The position numbers and the translations under genes are program-made. From the NCBI RefSeq assembly GCF_017313085.1, contig NZ_JAFLNF010000001.1, positions 496,001-560,000 on the forward strand: DNA of 64,000 bases. The letters are read 5' to 3'. This DNA comes from Roseibium limicola (GTDB lineage: Bacteria; Pseudomonadota; Alphaproteobacteria; Rhizobiales; Stappiaceae). The notes under the pieces are model-generated. The model saw nothing but the letters and a program-made list of their open reading frames with translations, did no database searches and was not told the DNA's origin. How positions within the stretch are numbered: position 1 is the stretch's first letter; each line of letters opens with the position of its first letter. Positions 27,100-36,208 of the stretch are shown piece by piece.

Positions 27100-27917
27100 T
27101 GGCCGCCAAACTCGACCTACGTCGTTTCCCCGGTTTCCTGGCAATCACGATCCTCTGCCTGGTGGTGCTTTATGCCCCCCTGGCCGTGGTTGCCGTCTAT
27201 TCCTTCAATGCCTCCACCTCGATCACCAACTGGGGCGGCACGTCCCTCACCTGGTATGTTGATGTCTTCACAGGTCCGGAAGCGCCGAAGTTTCAGAAAG
27301 CCGCGTTGAACTCATTCGTCATCGCAGTGTGTGCGGCATCAATCGCCACGATCATCGCCACAGCCGCCGCCGTTGCCATGACCCGCGCCGGTCGATTCCG
27401 CGGCAAGACCCTGGGCTTTGCCCTCATCAATCTGCCCCTGATGGTTCCCGAGGTCGTCACCGCTGTCGCCAGCCTGGTGTTTTTCTCCGCCATCGGTTTC
27501 ACCACTGGGCTAATGACAATTCTGGTGGCCCATACGGTCTTCTGCATCCCGTTTGCCTACCTGCCGATTGCTGCGCGAATGCAGAGCATTCCCGATCAGT
27601 ATGAACAGGCAGCAATGGATCTCTATGCCACGCCTAGCGAAGCCTTCAGGCTGGTTCTTCTGCCGCTGATGACGCCTGGAGTGCTCTCCGGCTTCCTGCT
27701 CGCCTTCATCATCTCACTGGACGATTTTCTGATCACCAATTTCGTCAAGGGGGCTGGCATTGAAACCCTGCCGACCGCCATTTTCGGGTCGGTCAAGCAG
27801 GGCATCAAACCCAACATCATGGCCATTTCCACCCTCATGCTCGGCGTGTCGGTGGTCTTCGTTTCCCTGTCCTGGCTGATCGGCCGGATGGGGCAAGACA
27901 AAAAACAAGCAAGCTGA
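27099..27917 (+). CDS. Polyamine-type ABC transporter permease (PotC family)
   Basis: A 272-residue permease starting at the ATG that overlaps the preceding stop by one base (TGATG). The frame is open much further upstream, but only as a shadow of the preceding gene. It begins [19 protein letters not shown], followed by the PotC-like [15 protein letters not shown]. The EAA loop is [20 protein letters not shown], and a late [10 protein letters not shown] matches PotC. The binding-protein gene follows after 28 bp. Confidence 0.9.
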   Translation: MAAKLDLRRFPGFLAITILCLVVLYAPLAVVAVYSFNASTSITNWGGTSLTWYVDVFTGPEAPKFQKAALNSFVIAVCAASIATIIATAAAVAMTRAGRFRGKTLGFALINLPLMVPEVVTAVASLVFFSAIGFTTGLMTILVAHTVFCIPFAYLPIAARMQSIPDQYEQAAMDLYATPSEAFRLVLLPLMTPGVLSGFLLAFIISLDDFLITNFVKGAGIETLPTAIFGSVKQGIKPNIMAISTLMLGVSVVFVSLSWLIGRMGQDKKQAS

Positions 27918-27945
27918 AAAAGCACCAACCAGAGTGGAGACTTTC

Positions 27946-28974
27946 ATGAAGAAACTACTTGCATCAACCGCCGTCGCACTTCTCAGCCTTACGGCAGCAG
28001 CTCAGGCCGAGGGCAAGCTCTCGATCTACCATTGGTTCGAATACATTCCGCAGACGCTTCTCGACAAGTTTGCTGCCGAATATGACGTCGAAGTCACCAT
28101 GGATACCTTCGACAGCAACGAAGCCCTGCTCGCCTCCCTCAAGGCCGGCAAGCTCGGCAGCTACGACGTGGCTGTTCCCGGCGACTACATGGTCAAGATC
28201 ATGAACGGCGAAGGCATGCTCGACACATTCGAGCCGTCCGAGCTGTCCAACTTCGGCAACATCGAAAAGCAGTGGGTCGACGTCGCGTTCGATTCGGGCC
28301 GCAAGAGCTCCATCCCCTACCAGTGGGGCTCCACGTCCTACTCCGTTAATCGTGACGTCTATACAGGCCCAATTGACAGCCTCTCCGTGATCTTCGATCC
28401 ACCGGCTGAGCTGAAGGGCAAGATTAACGTTCTCGATACCGCTGGCGAAACCCTCACCCTCGCCTCTCTCTACCTCGGCATTCCGCAGTGCTCCGCGGAC
28501 CGTGAGCAGCTGAAGGAACTCAATGCACTGGTTCAGAAGGCTAAGGCCGACTGGGCATCCTTCGGCTCTGATGTTGCCAAGGACGTTCTCGTCTCCGGTG
28601 ATGCGGCAGCCGGCATGATCTGGTCCGGTTTCTCAGCCAAGGCACGGGCTGAAGGCGCCAACATCGAATACGCCTTCCCGAAAGAGGGCTACATCGTCTG
28701 GATGGACAATGTCGTTCTGCTGAAGGATGCGCCGAACCGCGACAATGCTCTGAAGTTCATGAACTTCCTGCTTGAGCCGGAAAACGCCGCAGCTGTCACC
28801 AACTACGCCCAGTACACAGCTGGCGTCACCGGCACAGCCGAGTTCTTGGACCCGGAAGTTGCCAACTCTCCGGAATCCAACCCGCCGGCAGGCCCGAAGG
28901 GCGCATTCGTCGAGGCTTGTTCTGAAGACGTTCAGGTCCTCTACGACGCGATCTGGACCAACCTGAAAAAGTAA
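27946..28974 (+). CDS. Polyamine-type periplasmic binding protein (PotD/PotF family)
   Basis: A 342-residue binding protein. It has a signal peptide (MKKLLASTAVALLSL, cut after AQA) and the PotD/F hallmark start of the mature protein, LSIYHWFEYIPQTLLDKFA. Other family segments are YDVAVPGDYMVKIMN, QWGSTSYSVNRD and IWSGFSAKARAEGANIEYAF. ATG at 27946 has GTGGAGA upstream; a GTG 4 codons earlier is less likely. The ligand-binding aromatic and acidic residues are not fully assignable by eye, so putrescine, spermidine or another cationic amine remain possible. Confidence 0.88.
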   Translation: MKKLLASTAVALLSLTAAAQAEGKLSIYHWFEYIPQTLLDKFAAEYDVEVTMDTFDSNEALLASLKAGKLGSYDVAVPGDYMVKIMNGEGMLDTFEPSELSNFGNIEKQWVDVAFDSGRKSSIPYQWGSTSYSVNRDVYTGPIDSLSVIFDPPAELKGKINVLDTAGETLTLASLYLGIPQCSADREQLKELNALVQKAKADWASFGSDVAKDVLVSGDAAAGMIWSGFSAKARAEGANIEYAFPKEGYIVWMDNVVLLKDAPNRDNALKFMNFLLEPENAAAVTNYAQYTAGVTGTAEFLDPEVANSPESNPPAGPKGAFVEACSEDVQVLYDAIWTNLKK

Positions 28975-28993
28975 GCTCAAGGAACAGACGGCC

Positions 28994-29770
28994 ATGAAAC
29001 TCGCTCTCTATCAGGGTCCTGCAATCGGCGGGGACATCGAGGCAGGATTTGAACGCCTCGAAACCCAGCTTGTCGCAGCGGCCACAGCTGGAGCAGACAT
29101 GGCCGTCTTTCCGGAGCTTTTCCTGCCTGGCTACAACAGGCCGGATTTGCATCAAAACCTCGCCCAACCCATGGGCGGGAACTGGACCACACGACTTGCA
29201 GACATGGCCCGGCAGACGGGCTGCGGCTTGACCCTGGGATGGGCTGAGCGCGACGGCGAACGTGTTTTCAACGCGACCACGGCATTTGGCACAAATGGCG
29301 AGATCCTCGGGCACTACCGCAAGATCCAACTGTTTGGCCCAATGGAAAAAGCCAGCTTTTCAGCGGGAGAGAGCTACGCCTTCTTCGAACTCGGCGGGCA
29401 CAAGGTGGCGCTGCTCATTTGCTACGACATCGAATTCCCCCAGCATTGCCGCGCCCTTGCTGATCACGGGGTGACATTGCTGCTTGTGCCGACCGCCAAT
29501 CCGGAACGGTTCGAGCACGTGCCCAGAACATTCGTTCCCGCACGCGCTGCCGAGATGGGTATGACGATCGCCTACGCCAATTTCTGCGGATCGGAAGGCA
29601 ACCTGACATTTGGGGGCAATTCCCTGATCGTTGGGCCCGACGCCCAGATCATCGCCAGCGCAGGGCGGGGAGAGACCCTGCTTGTGGCCGATCTCGCTCC
29701 AGTTTCAGACATCGCGCCGGACATCATGTCCATGCAGCTTCAGGATTATCGGGAGGGAAAATTCCTATGA
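28994..29770 (+). CDS. Carbon-nitrogen hydrolase (nitrilase superfamily amidase)
   Basis: A 258-residue cytoplasmic amidase with the full Glu-Lys-Cys triad: Glu 41 in VFPELFLPGY, Lys 110 in HYRKIQLFG and Cys 143 in LICYDIEFPQ. The later ANFCGSEGNLTFGGNS block is typical of small amidases of this superfamily. It starts 20 bp after the binding-protein gene and overlaps the aminotransferase by ATGA. In a polyamine-type operon it could hydrolyse an N-carbamoyl or N-acyl amine or an omega-amide made later in the pathway; the true substrate is unknown. Confidence 0.87.
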   Translation: MKLALYQGPAIGGDIEAGFERLETQLVAAATAGADMAVFPELFLPGYNRPDLHQNLAQPMGGNWTTRLADMARQTGCGLTLGWAERDGERVFNATTAFGTNGEILGHYRKIQLFGPMEKASFSAGESYAFFELGGHKVALLICYDIEFPQHCRALADHGVTLLLVPTANPERFEHVPRTFVPARAAEMGMTIAYANFCGSEGNLTFGGNSLIVGPDAQIIASAGRGETLLVADLAPVSDIAPDIMSMQLQDYREGKFL

Positions 29771-31131
29771 CGATCAAACCAGACATGACCACTGATGGCG
29801 TTCTCACCGCAGATACCCATCTCATTCAATCGTTTGCCGACTTAAACTTGCTGAAGCAGGATGGAGCCCGCACGGTCATCGTTGGCGCCGAAGGCTCCAT
29901 GGTACGCGACAGCGAAGGCAACGAGCTCATCGACGGGATCGGCGGCCTGTGGTGTGTAAATGTCGGCCATGGTCGCAAGGAAATCATTGATGCGATCGCC
30001 CAACAGCTGAACCAGCTGGACTTCTACTCGACCTTCTACAACTTCACGCACCCGACTGCTGCAGCTTTGGCGGAGAAGATCGCCAGCCTGGCGCCCGGCC
30101 CGTTGAACAAGGTCTATTTCGCCAATTCCGGATCTGTCGCCAACGACAGCGCAATTCGTATTCTGCACCACTACAACAACCGGCTTGGGCGGCCGAAAAA
30201 GAAGAAGATCCTCAGCCGCATCGGCGCCTACCACGGCTCGACACATCTCTCCATCGCGATGACAACGCCAGCCTATTCTGATGGCTGGGATCACGCAGAA
30301 GGTCTGGTGCATCACCTCAAGAGCCCGCACTTCTGGCGCGAAGGTGACGGGATGACCGAAGCCGAGTTCTGCGACAGTCTGGTGCAGGACCTGAAGGACA
30401 CCATCGAAAACATCGGCGCGGAAAACATTGCCACATTCATCGCCGAGCCCGTCCAGGGTGCCGGCGGCGTGGTCATGGCGCCGGACGGATATCATCGCCG
30501 GATGGCTGCCGTCTGCGAAGACTATGACATCAAGTACATTGCTGATGAAGTCGTCACTGCCTTCGGTCGCCTTGGCCACTTCTTCGCCTCGCAGGACATC
30601 TTCGGCTACACGCCGGATATCATAACCACCGCCAAGGGGCTCACCTCCGGTTATCAGCCGCTGTCGGCAACCATCGTCTCGGACGAGATCCATGAGGTCA
30701 TTTCCCGCCCTGGCGGCATGTTCCTGCATGGTATGACCTACTCCGGTCACCCGGCAGCTGCCGCCGCAGGCCTTGCCAACATCGCACTGATGGAAAAAGA
30801 GCAGATCCCGGAGCGCGTTCGCACCACTGGCAAGCTTTTCGAAAACACTCTCAAAGGCCTGTCCGACCTCCACATCGTTGGGGAAGTTCGCGGCAGCCAC
30901 TTCATGATGGGGATCGAGTTCGTCAAAGACAAAGCCACCAAGCAAGGCTTTGCCCCGGAAGATGCCATTGGGCTGAAGCTGGCCCGCGCCGCTCAGAAGC
31001 GTGGCTTGATTGCTCGTCCGCTTGGCAACATCCTCATTCTGTCGCCCACTCTGATCCTCACTGAACAACAGATCGGCCAGATCGGTAACATTCTGCGCGA
31101 CAGCATCGAAGAGGTCACACGCAGCCTGTGA
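29767..31131 (+). CDS. Class III (omega) aminotransferase
   Basis: A 454-residue PLP-dependent transaminase of the SpuC/omega-amino acid group, which moves a terminal amino group to pyruvate or a keto acid and leaves an aldehyde. Lys 290 in DIITTAKGLTSGYQP is the Schiff-base lysine. Asp 260 in YIADEVVTAFGR contacts the pyridine nitrogen. SGSVANDSAIRI and YHGSTHLS bind the phosphate and ring. It is coupled to the amidase and followed by a terminator. In context it would deaminate an imported diamine; the product could go to the aldehyde dehydrogenase encoded downstream. Confidence 0.9.
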   Translation: MTIKPDMTTDGVLTADTHLIQSFADLNLLKQDGARTVIVGAEGSMVRDSEGNELIDGIGGLWCVNVGHGRKEIIDAIAQQLNQLDFYSTFYNFTHPTAAALAEKIASLAPGPLNKVYFANSGSVANDSAIRILHHYNNRLGRPKKKKILSRIGAYHGSTHLSIAMTTPAYSDGWDHAEGLVHHLKSPHFWREGDGMTEAEFCDSLVQDLKDTIENIGAENIATFIAEPVQGAGGVVMAPDGYHRRMAAVCEDYDIKYIADEVVTAFGRLGHFFASQDIFGYTPDIITTAKGLTSGYQPLSATIVSDEIHEVISRPGGMFLHGMTYSGHPAAAAAGLANIALMEKEQIPERVRTTGKLFENTLKGLSDLHIVGEVRGSHFMMGIEFVKDKATKQGFAPEDAIGLKLARAAQKRGLIARPLGNILILSPTLILTEQQIGQIGNILRDSIEEVTRSL

Positions 31132-31152
31132 TCCTCTCAGGAACGCTTGTTG

Positions 31153-31187
31153 AAGGGCGCGGCATTGCTGCGCCCTTTCTCGTTTGC
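31153..31187 (+). terminator. Terminator after the aminotransferase gene
   Basis: An 11-bp stem with one G-T pair (AAGGGCGCGGC at 31153-31163, GCTGCGCCCTT at 31167-31177) and a 3-nt loop, followed by a T-rich tail. It ends the importer-amidase-aminotransferase operon. Confidence 0.75.
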
Positions 31188-31192
31188 TTTTG

Positions 31193-31215
31193 TTGATTTT
31201 GTTTTTCAGAATCAA
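31193..31215. promoter_or_regulatory. Inverted repeat upstream of the monooxygenase gene
   Basis: TTGATTTTG (31193-31201) and CAGAATCAA (31207-31215) form an 8-of-9 inverted repeat in an AT-rich 110-bp leader before the monooxygenase gene. It may be a regulator site, for example for the LysR protein at the end of this gene run. No clear promoter boxes could be fixed. Confidence 0.35.
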
Positions 31216-31298
31216 AAGCTCAAAAAGTAAGATTTTACCTAATCAACTTCCGCTGCCACCATCACTTGGAATGAAATCCTCAAAAGGGTGCGAGAGAC

Positions 31299-32549
31299 AT
31301 GCCGGTTGAAAAAGTGGAAGCATTGGTCGTTGGCGCTGGCCAGGCGGGTGTCGCAATGAGCGAACACCTCGGAAAGGCCGGCCTTTCCCATCTGGTGCTT
31401 GAGCGCAGCCGAATTGCCGAACGCTGGCGCTCAGAGCGTTGGGACTCACTCGTCGCCAATGGTCCCGCTTGGCACGATCGCTTTCCCGGCATGGAATTTC
31501 CCGGAAAGGATCCCGAAGCCTTCGTTCCGAAGGAACAAGTCGCCGACTATTTCGCCGCCTACGCCGCGTTGATCAAGGCACCAATCCGCTGTGGGATCTC
31601 AGTCAACTCCGTCACGCGCATCGCCGGTCAACGCGGCTTTCAGGTGGAAACATCTGACGGCGTCGTCGAAGCCAACTACGTGATCGCCGCGACCGGAGCG
31701 TTTCAGACCCCCGTGATACCCAAGCTCGTGCCGTCCGAGGCGGCCGTGATGCAGATGCACTCCACCGCCTACCGCAATCCGGAGCAACTGCCCGAGGGTG
31801 CTGTCCTCGTGGTCGGCGCCGGATCCTCCGGCACGCAAATCGCCGAAGAGCTGATGCTGTCCGGCCGCAAGGTATACCTCTCCGTCGGCCCTCATGGACG
31901 CCCGCCCCGCCGCTACCGCGGCCGTGATTTTGTCTGGTGGCTCGGTGTCTTGAACATGTGGGATGCAGAAGCCAAGCCCGGAGATGAGCACGTTACCATC
32001 GCGGTCAGCGGCGCCCAGGGTGGCCACACGGTCGACTTCCGGCGCCTCGCCGCGCAAGGGATGACCCTGTTGGGACGCACGCAGGCCTATCGCGATGGCA
32101 CCTTGCAGATCGCGGAAGACCTGAAAAGCAATATTGAGGCCGGAGACGCCAATTACCTCGCCCTGCTTCAGGAAGCGGATGCCTATGTCACCCGCAACGG
32201 CCTCGACCTTCCCGAAGAACCGGAAGCACATGTGATTGGCGCGGACCCGGATTGCGTCGCCGATCCGCTCCGCAACCTCAATCTGGAGGAAGCCGGCATT
32301 TCCAGCATCATCTGGGCAACCGGCTTCACCAATGATTACAGCTGGCTGAAGGTCGACACCTTCGATGATGCGGGCGCACCGATCCACCAACGCGGCGTCA
32401 GTGAAGAACCCGGCATCTACTTCCTCGGGCTTCCCTGGCAGACCAGACGCGGCTCCTCCTTCATCTGGGGCGTCTGGTACGATGCCAAATACCTGAGCGA
32501 CCACATCGTCAAGCAAAGTGAATACATGACGTACGTGCCGAAGGGCTGA
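31299..32549 (+). CDS. Flavin-dependent monooxygenase-like oxidoreductase (FMO/YhiW family)
   Basis: A 416-residue two-dinucleotide-binding flavoprotein. An FAD Rossmann motif VGAGQAGVAMSEHL is at about residues 11-24, and an NAD(P)H motif VGAGSSGTQIAEEL is near residue 170. An ATG-like motif IWATGFTNDYSWLKV near residue 340 is typical of FMO relatives. The Baeyer-Villiger fingerprint is not seen. Family members oxygenate nitrogen or sulphur atoms. Lying first in the run with RidA, DUF1028 and aldehyde dehydrogenase, it may N-oxygenate the imported amine; this is inference. Confidence 0.85.
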   Translation: MPVEKVEALVVGAGQAGVAMSEHLGKAGLSHLVLERSRIAERWRSERWDSLVANGPAWHDRFPGMEFPGKDPEAFVPKEQVADYFAAYAALIKAPIRCGISVNSVTRIAGQRGFQVETSDGVVEANYVIAATGAFQTPVIPKLVPSEAAVMQMHSTAYRNPEQLPEGAVLVVGAGSSGTQIAEELMLSGRKVYLSVGPHGRPPRRYRGRDFVWWLGVLNMWDAEAKPGDEHVTIAVSGAQGGHTVDFRRLAAQGMTLLGRTQAYRDGTLQIAEDLKSNIEAGDANYLALLQEADAYVTRNGLDLPEEPEAHVIGADPDCVADPLRNLNLEEAGISSIIWATGFTNDYSWLKVDTFDDAGAPIHQRGVSEEPGIYFLGLPWQTRRGSSFIWGVWYDAKYLSDHIVKQSEYMTYVPKG

Positions 32550-32587
32550 CCGTACCGAAATTTCTGACCAGGAAACCGGAGCGCCAT

Positions 32588-33007
32588 ATGGCTCACACAC
32601 GCATTCGCAAGTTCAACACCAAGGACACTTATCCCGAGCAGAAGCTCGACAATGATCTCTGTCAGGTCGTCGTCGCGCGCGGGTCCATGATCTTTGTCCG
32701 GGGACAGATCGGCCAGAACCTCGACACCGCTGAGAACGTCGCCATCGGCGATGCTTCGGGTCAGGCGGAACAAGCGATGGCCAACATCAAGATGCTGGTG
32801 GAAGAAGCCGGCGGCCAGCTCGACCACATCACCAAGATCACGATCTATCTTGTTGATCCGCGCTACCGGGAAGACGTCTACCGCGTCGTAGGCAAATGGT
32901 TGAAGGGCGTGTTTCCGGTCTCGACCGGCATCGTGGTCTCTGCGCTCGCTCGGCCTGAGTGGCTTGTCGAGATCGACGCGATCGCCGTCATACCCGACGA
33001 AGCCTGA
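32588..33007 (+). CDS. RidA-family enamine/imine deaminase
   Basis: A 139-residue protein of the RidA (YjgF) family. It has the conserved VRGQIGQNLDTAENVAIGD strand-loop, a central QAMANIKMLVEEAGG helix and a late VSALARPEWLVEIDAIAVIP block. In archetypal RidA an Arg close to the C-terminal third (Arg105) is catalytic; ARPEWLVEID is the matching place and carries the Arg. RidA proteins hydrolyse reactive enamines and imines. Here it may hydrolyse an imine made by the flavoprotein. It lies 38 bp after the monooxygenase gene. Confidence 0.88.
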   Translation: MAHTRIRKFNTKDTYPEQKLDNDLCQVVVARGSMIFVRGQIGQNLDTAENVAIGDASGQAEQAMANIKMLVEEAGGQLDHITKITIYLVDPRYREDVYRVVGKWLKGVFPVSTGIVVSALARPEWLVEIDAIAVIPDEA

Positions 33008-33042
33008 GCCGCCCCTCCCTTCCAGAACCCCGTGAGACCGAT

Positions 33043-33717
33043 ATGACCTTTTCCATCTCCGCGCGATGCCCGAAGACAGGCGCCATGGGTATTGCCATTT
33101 CCTCGTCGTCGCCAGCCGTTGCGGCCCGCTGTGCTCATGCTCGCGCCGGAGCCGGGGTTGTGGCCTCCCAGAACATCACCGATCCCTCGCTCGGGTCAAA
33201 AGGTCTTGACTTGCTGCAGCAGGGGCTAAACGCAGACGCCGCACTTGCCGCCTTGCTCAAAGACTATCCAACCGCAGACTGGCGTCAGATTGTCGTTCTG
33301 GATCAATCAGGAAACGCCGCCCTGCATTCGGGTTCGGAAACCCTTGGCATCAACGCCGTGGCTCGCGGGACTGATTGCGCCGCCGCAGGCAATTTGCTGG
33401 CCAATGACCGCGTGCCCACAGCCATGGTCGAGGCCTTCGTGGCGTCCACCGGTGATCTGGGCGACCGGCTGATTGCTGCAATGGAAGCAGGACAGGCAGC
33501 CGGGGGTGAAGCAGGCCCCGTGCATTCCGCCGGCCTTTATATGGTCCGCGATGTCAGTTGGCCCATTTCCGACCTTCGCGTTGACTGGACCGATGGCGAC
33601 ACCATCCAGGAGCTCAAGGCGCTCTGGCTTCTCTACAAGCCGCAACTTGAAGACTATGTCACCCGCGCAACCAACCCGACCGCCGCACCCAGCTACGGCG
33701 TGCCCGGCGACGAATGA
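33043..33717 (+). CDS. DUF1028-family protein (Ntn-hydrolase-like)
   Basis: A 224-residue protein of the DUF1028 family, thought to have an Ntn-hydrolase fold. It has the family-typical TFSISARCPKTGAMGIAISS start, CAHARAGAGVVASQNITDP and the GNLLANDRVPTAMVEAF segment. The ATG at 33043 matches the family start; the frame is open 28 codons upstream only within the RidA gene. DUF1028 genes often neighbour RidA genes and amine or amino acid degradation genes. A hydrolytic role on an amide or carbamoyl intermediate is likely but unproven. Confidence 0.8.
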   Translation: MTFSISARCPKTGAMGIAISSSSPAVAARCAHARAGAGVVASQNITDPSLGSKGLDLLQQGLNADAALAALLKDYPTADWRQIVVLDQSGNAALHSGSETLGINAVARGTDCAAAGNLLANDRVPTAMVEAFVASTGDLGDRLIAAMEAGQAAGGEAGPVHSAGLYMVRDVSWPISDLRVDWTDGDTIQELKALWLLYKPQLEDYVTRATNPTAAPSYGVPGDE

Positions 33718-33736
33718 CGAACAAGGACTGACCACC

Positions 33737-35221
33737 GTGGACCTCTCTTATTCCGACTGGGTCGCGCACTCAAAGGCGCTCCGTTTCCCCACCAAGGCAT
33801 TCATCGGCGGACAGCACGTCGATGCGGTCTCCGGCAAGACCTTCGACACGATCAATCCGGCCACTGGCAACATTCTGACAACGCTCCCGTCTTGCGATGC
33901 TGCCGATGTCGATGTTGCCGTGAAAGCAGCAAGAGAAGCCTTCGAGGACGGCCGCTGGTCCGGTCAATCACCCGCCGAACGCAAAGCCATTCTGCTGAAG
34001 CTCGCCGGGTTGATCCGCGAAAACAGCGTCGAACTGGCCCTGCTTGATAGTCTCGACATGGGCAAGCTGGTGAACGACGCTGCCACCATTGACGTGCCCG
34101 GCGCGGCTGCCATCTTCCAGTGGTATGCGGAAGCCATCGACAAGGTCTACGACGAAGTTGCGCCGACCGGTGCCGGCGATCTGGCGCTTGTCCGAAGAGA
34201 AGCCCTGGGGGTTGTTGCTGCCGTTGTGCCCTGGAACTTCCCGCTCGACATGGCGACCTGGAAGTGTGCGCCTGCGCTCGCGATGGGCAACAGCGTGATC
34301 TTGAAACCCGCCGAACAGTCCCCCCTGTCTGCCCTGCGGCTGGCGGAGTTGGCGATTGAAGCCGGGCTGCCGGAAGGCGTGCTGAACGTTGTCACCGGCT
34401 ACGGTGAAACTGCTGGCAAGGCCATCGGCCTGCACCCCGACATCGACTGCGTCACCTTCACCGGTTCAACAGAAGTGGGCAAATACTTCCTGGAATATTC
34501 CGGGCAGTCCAACATGAAACAGGTCTGGCTGGAGTGCGGCGGCAAGAGCCCCAATCTGATCTTTGCCGACTGCGATGATCTGGACAAGGCCGCAGAATTT
34601 GCAGCACTCGGCATCTTCTTCAACCAAGGCGAAGTCTGCACGGCAAACTCCCGCCTCCTGGTTGAAGCTTCCATTGCCGAGGAGTTCACCGCTAAGCTGC
34701 TTGCCAAGGCACAGGCCTATGTGCCCGGTGATCCGCTGAACCCTGCCTCGACCATGGGCGCCATGGTCGACCAGACCCAAACACAACGCGTGATGGCGTT
34801 CGTCGAGCACGGCAAACAGACCGCAAAGCTGCTGCACGGCGGCGAACAGGTCTCTGTTGAAGGCAAGGGATGCTTCATTCAGCCGACAATCTTCGCGGTG
34901 GAGGCTGACAACCGATTGGCGCACGAAGAAATCTTCGGGCCGGTGCTTGCCATCGTCACCTTTGAAACCGAGGAAGATGCTATCCGGATTGCCAATGACA
35001 GCATCTATGGTCTGGCGGCCTCAGTCTGGACATCCAACCTTTCGCGGGCTCATCGCGTGTCCGCGAAGCTCAGAGCCGGCACCGTTTCGGTTAATACCGT
35101 TGATGCGATCTCGCCGATGACGCCTTTCGGCGGTTTCAAGCAATCCGGCATCGGGCGAGATCTGTCCCTGCACGCATTCGACAAGTTCAGTGGTTTGAAA
35201 ACCACCTGGATCAAGTACTAA
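33737..35221 (+). CDS. NAD-dependent aldehyde dehydrogenase (PuuC/4-aminobutyraldehyde type)
   Basis: A 494-residue aldehyde dehydrogenase that oxidises an aldehyde to a carboxylate, probably an amino-aldehyde from amine degradation. Catalytic Cys 301 is in FNQGEVCTANS, general base Glu 266 in WLECGGKSP, oxyanion Asn in VPWNFPLDM, and the NAD loop is FTGSTEVGKYF. GTG at 33737 (AGGA 9 nt upstream) gives the standard family length; the frame is open 88 codons further up only across the DUF1028 gene. The C-terminus with TPFGGFKQSGIGRD resembles PuuC. LysR follows after 23 bp. Confidence 0.9.
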   Translation: MDLSYSDWVAHSKALRFPTKAFIGGQHVDAVSGKTFDTINPATGNILTTLPSCDAADVDVAVKAAREAFEDGRWSGQSPAERKAILLKLAGLIRENSVELALLDSLDMGKLVNDAATIDVPGAAAIFQWYAEAIDKVYDEVAPTGAGDLALVRREALGVVAAVVPWNFPLDMATWKCAPALAMGNSVILKPAEQSPLSALRLAELAIEAGLPEGVLNVVTGYGETAGKAIGLHPDIDCVTFTGSTEVGKYFLEYSGQSNMKQVWLECGGKSPNLIFADCDDLDKAAEFAALGIFFNQGEVCTANSRLLVEASIAEEFTAKLLAKAQAYVPGDPLNPASTMGAMVDQTQTQRVMAFVEHGKQTAKLLHGGEQVSVEGKGCFIQPTIFAVEADNRLAHEEIFGPVLAIVTFETEEDAIRIANDSIYGLAASVWTSNLSRAHRVSAKLRAGTVSVNTVDAISPMTPFGGFKQSGIGRDLSLHAFDKFSGLKTTWIKY

Positions 35222-35244
35222 AGCCAAAACGGAACGAGACCTGA

Positions 35245-36183
35245 ATGCGCTTCACGCTGAAACAGCTTGAGTACTTCGTGGCCGCGGGTGAAGCCGGAAG
35301 CATTGCCCGCGCCTCGGAACGCATTCATGTCTCCCAACCGGCCATTTCAACGGCAATTGCACAGCTGGAAAAAGAGCTGAACGTGCAGCTTTTTCTGCGT
35401 CACCATGCCCAGGGGCTGTCGCTTACGCCCTCCGGCACCAGCCTGTTTGCAGAAGCCAGACGGGTTTTGGAACAAGCAGGCGACCTCTATGCGGTCGCCT
35501 CAGCCTCCGTCGAGGAAGTTCGTGGTCAGTTGCGACTCGGGTGCCTGTCCACCCTCGCGCCAATGATCGTGCCGGAGCTGACACTCTCCTTCACGACCGC
35601 TTTTCCTGCTGGCAGAATAGCACCAGTGACCGCTCATCAGGAGCATCTCCTGGCCGGGTTGCGCCGCGCCGAGATCGACGTTGCGATCACTTACGATCTC
35701 CAACTTTCTGAAGACATCGCCTTCCGGCCCTTGGTTGCCTTGCCGGTGCATGCGCTGGTGGGCGAAGGACATCCGTTGGCGCGCCGCCCCTCAACCACCT
35801 TGCAGGAACTGGCCAGTCTGCCCTGCGTGCTTCTGGATCTGCCATTTTCGCGGGAGTATTTTCTCTCCCTATTCAATCAGGAAAAGCTTTCGCCCAACGT
35901 CGCCTACCGCTTCTCGCAAATCGATGTGATCCGGACCATGGTCGCCAACGGCTATGGCTACACTCTGATGAATGCCGTTCCCCGCTCAGACAGGGCGCTC
36001 GATGGGCGCAAGCTTGTGCCGATCAGGATCGAGGGCGAGCATCGCCCGATGATCCTGGGCCTTGCAACCGCAACGGCGCTCAACCAGACCAAGCTGCTTC
36101 AGGCCTTCATCCAACACGCAGCAACCTGCATCTCGACCGGGTACATTCCCGGCATGGCCAGAGACATCGTGAAAAACCTCTAG
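35245..36183 (+). CDS. LysR-family transcriptional regulator
   Basis: A 312-residue LysR regulator with an N-terminal winged helix-turn-helix (LKQLEYFVAAGEAGSIARAS, then HVSQPAISTAIAQLEKEL) and a C-terminal substrate-binding effector domain. It lies 23 bp after the aldehyde dehydrogenase on the same strand, an arrangement less common than divergent LysR genes. It may be co-transcribed and act on the monooxygenase-RidA-DUF1028-dehydrogenase promoter. The effector is probably a pathway intermediate. The gene ends 25 bp from the convergent rhamnulokinase gene, with no clear terminator between. Confidence 0.88.
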   Translation: MRFTLKQLEYFVAAGEAGSIARASERIHVSQPAISTAIAQLEKELNVQLFLRHHAQGLSLTPSGTSLFAEARRVLEQAGDLYAVASASVEEVRGQLRLGCLSTLAPMIVPELTLSFTTAFPAGRIAPVTAHQEHLLAGLRRAEIDVAITYDLQLSEDIAFRPLVALPVHALVGEGHPLARRPSTTLQELASLPCVLLDLPFSREYFLSLFNQEKLSPNVAYRFSQIDVIRTMVANGYGYTLMNAVPRSDRALDGRKLVPIRIEGEHRPMILGLATATALNQTKLLQAFIQHAATCISTGYIPGMARDIVKNL

Positions 36184-36208
36184 CGCTCCTTGGACTTGCC
36201 TTGCCTCC

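Noticed and set aside
29842-31215. A 457-codon minus-strand frame over the aminotransferase
   Set aside because: Shadow frame; the plus strand encodes a complete class III aminotransferase with PLP lysine.
33473-33736. An 88-residue N-terminal extension of the aldehyde dehydrogenase
   Set aside because: The extension is out-of-frame reading of the DUF1028 gene; the GTG at 33737 with a ribosome site gives the normal dehydrogenase length.
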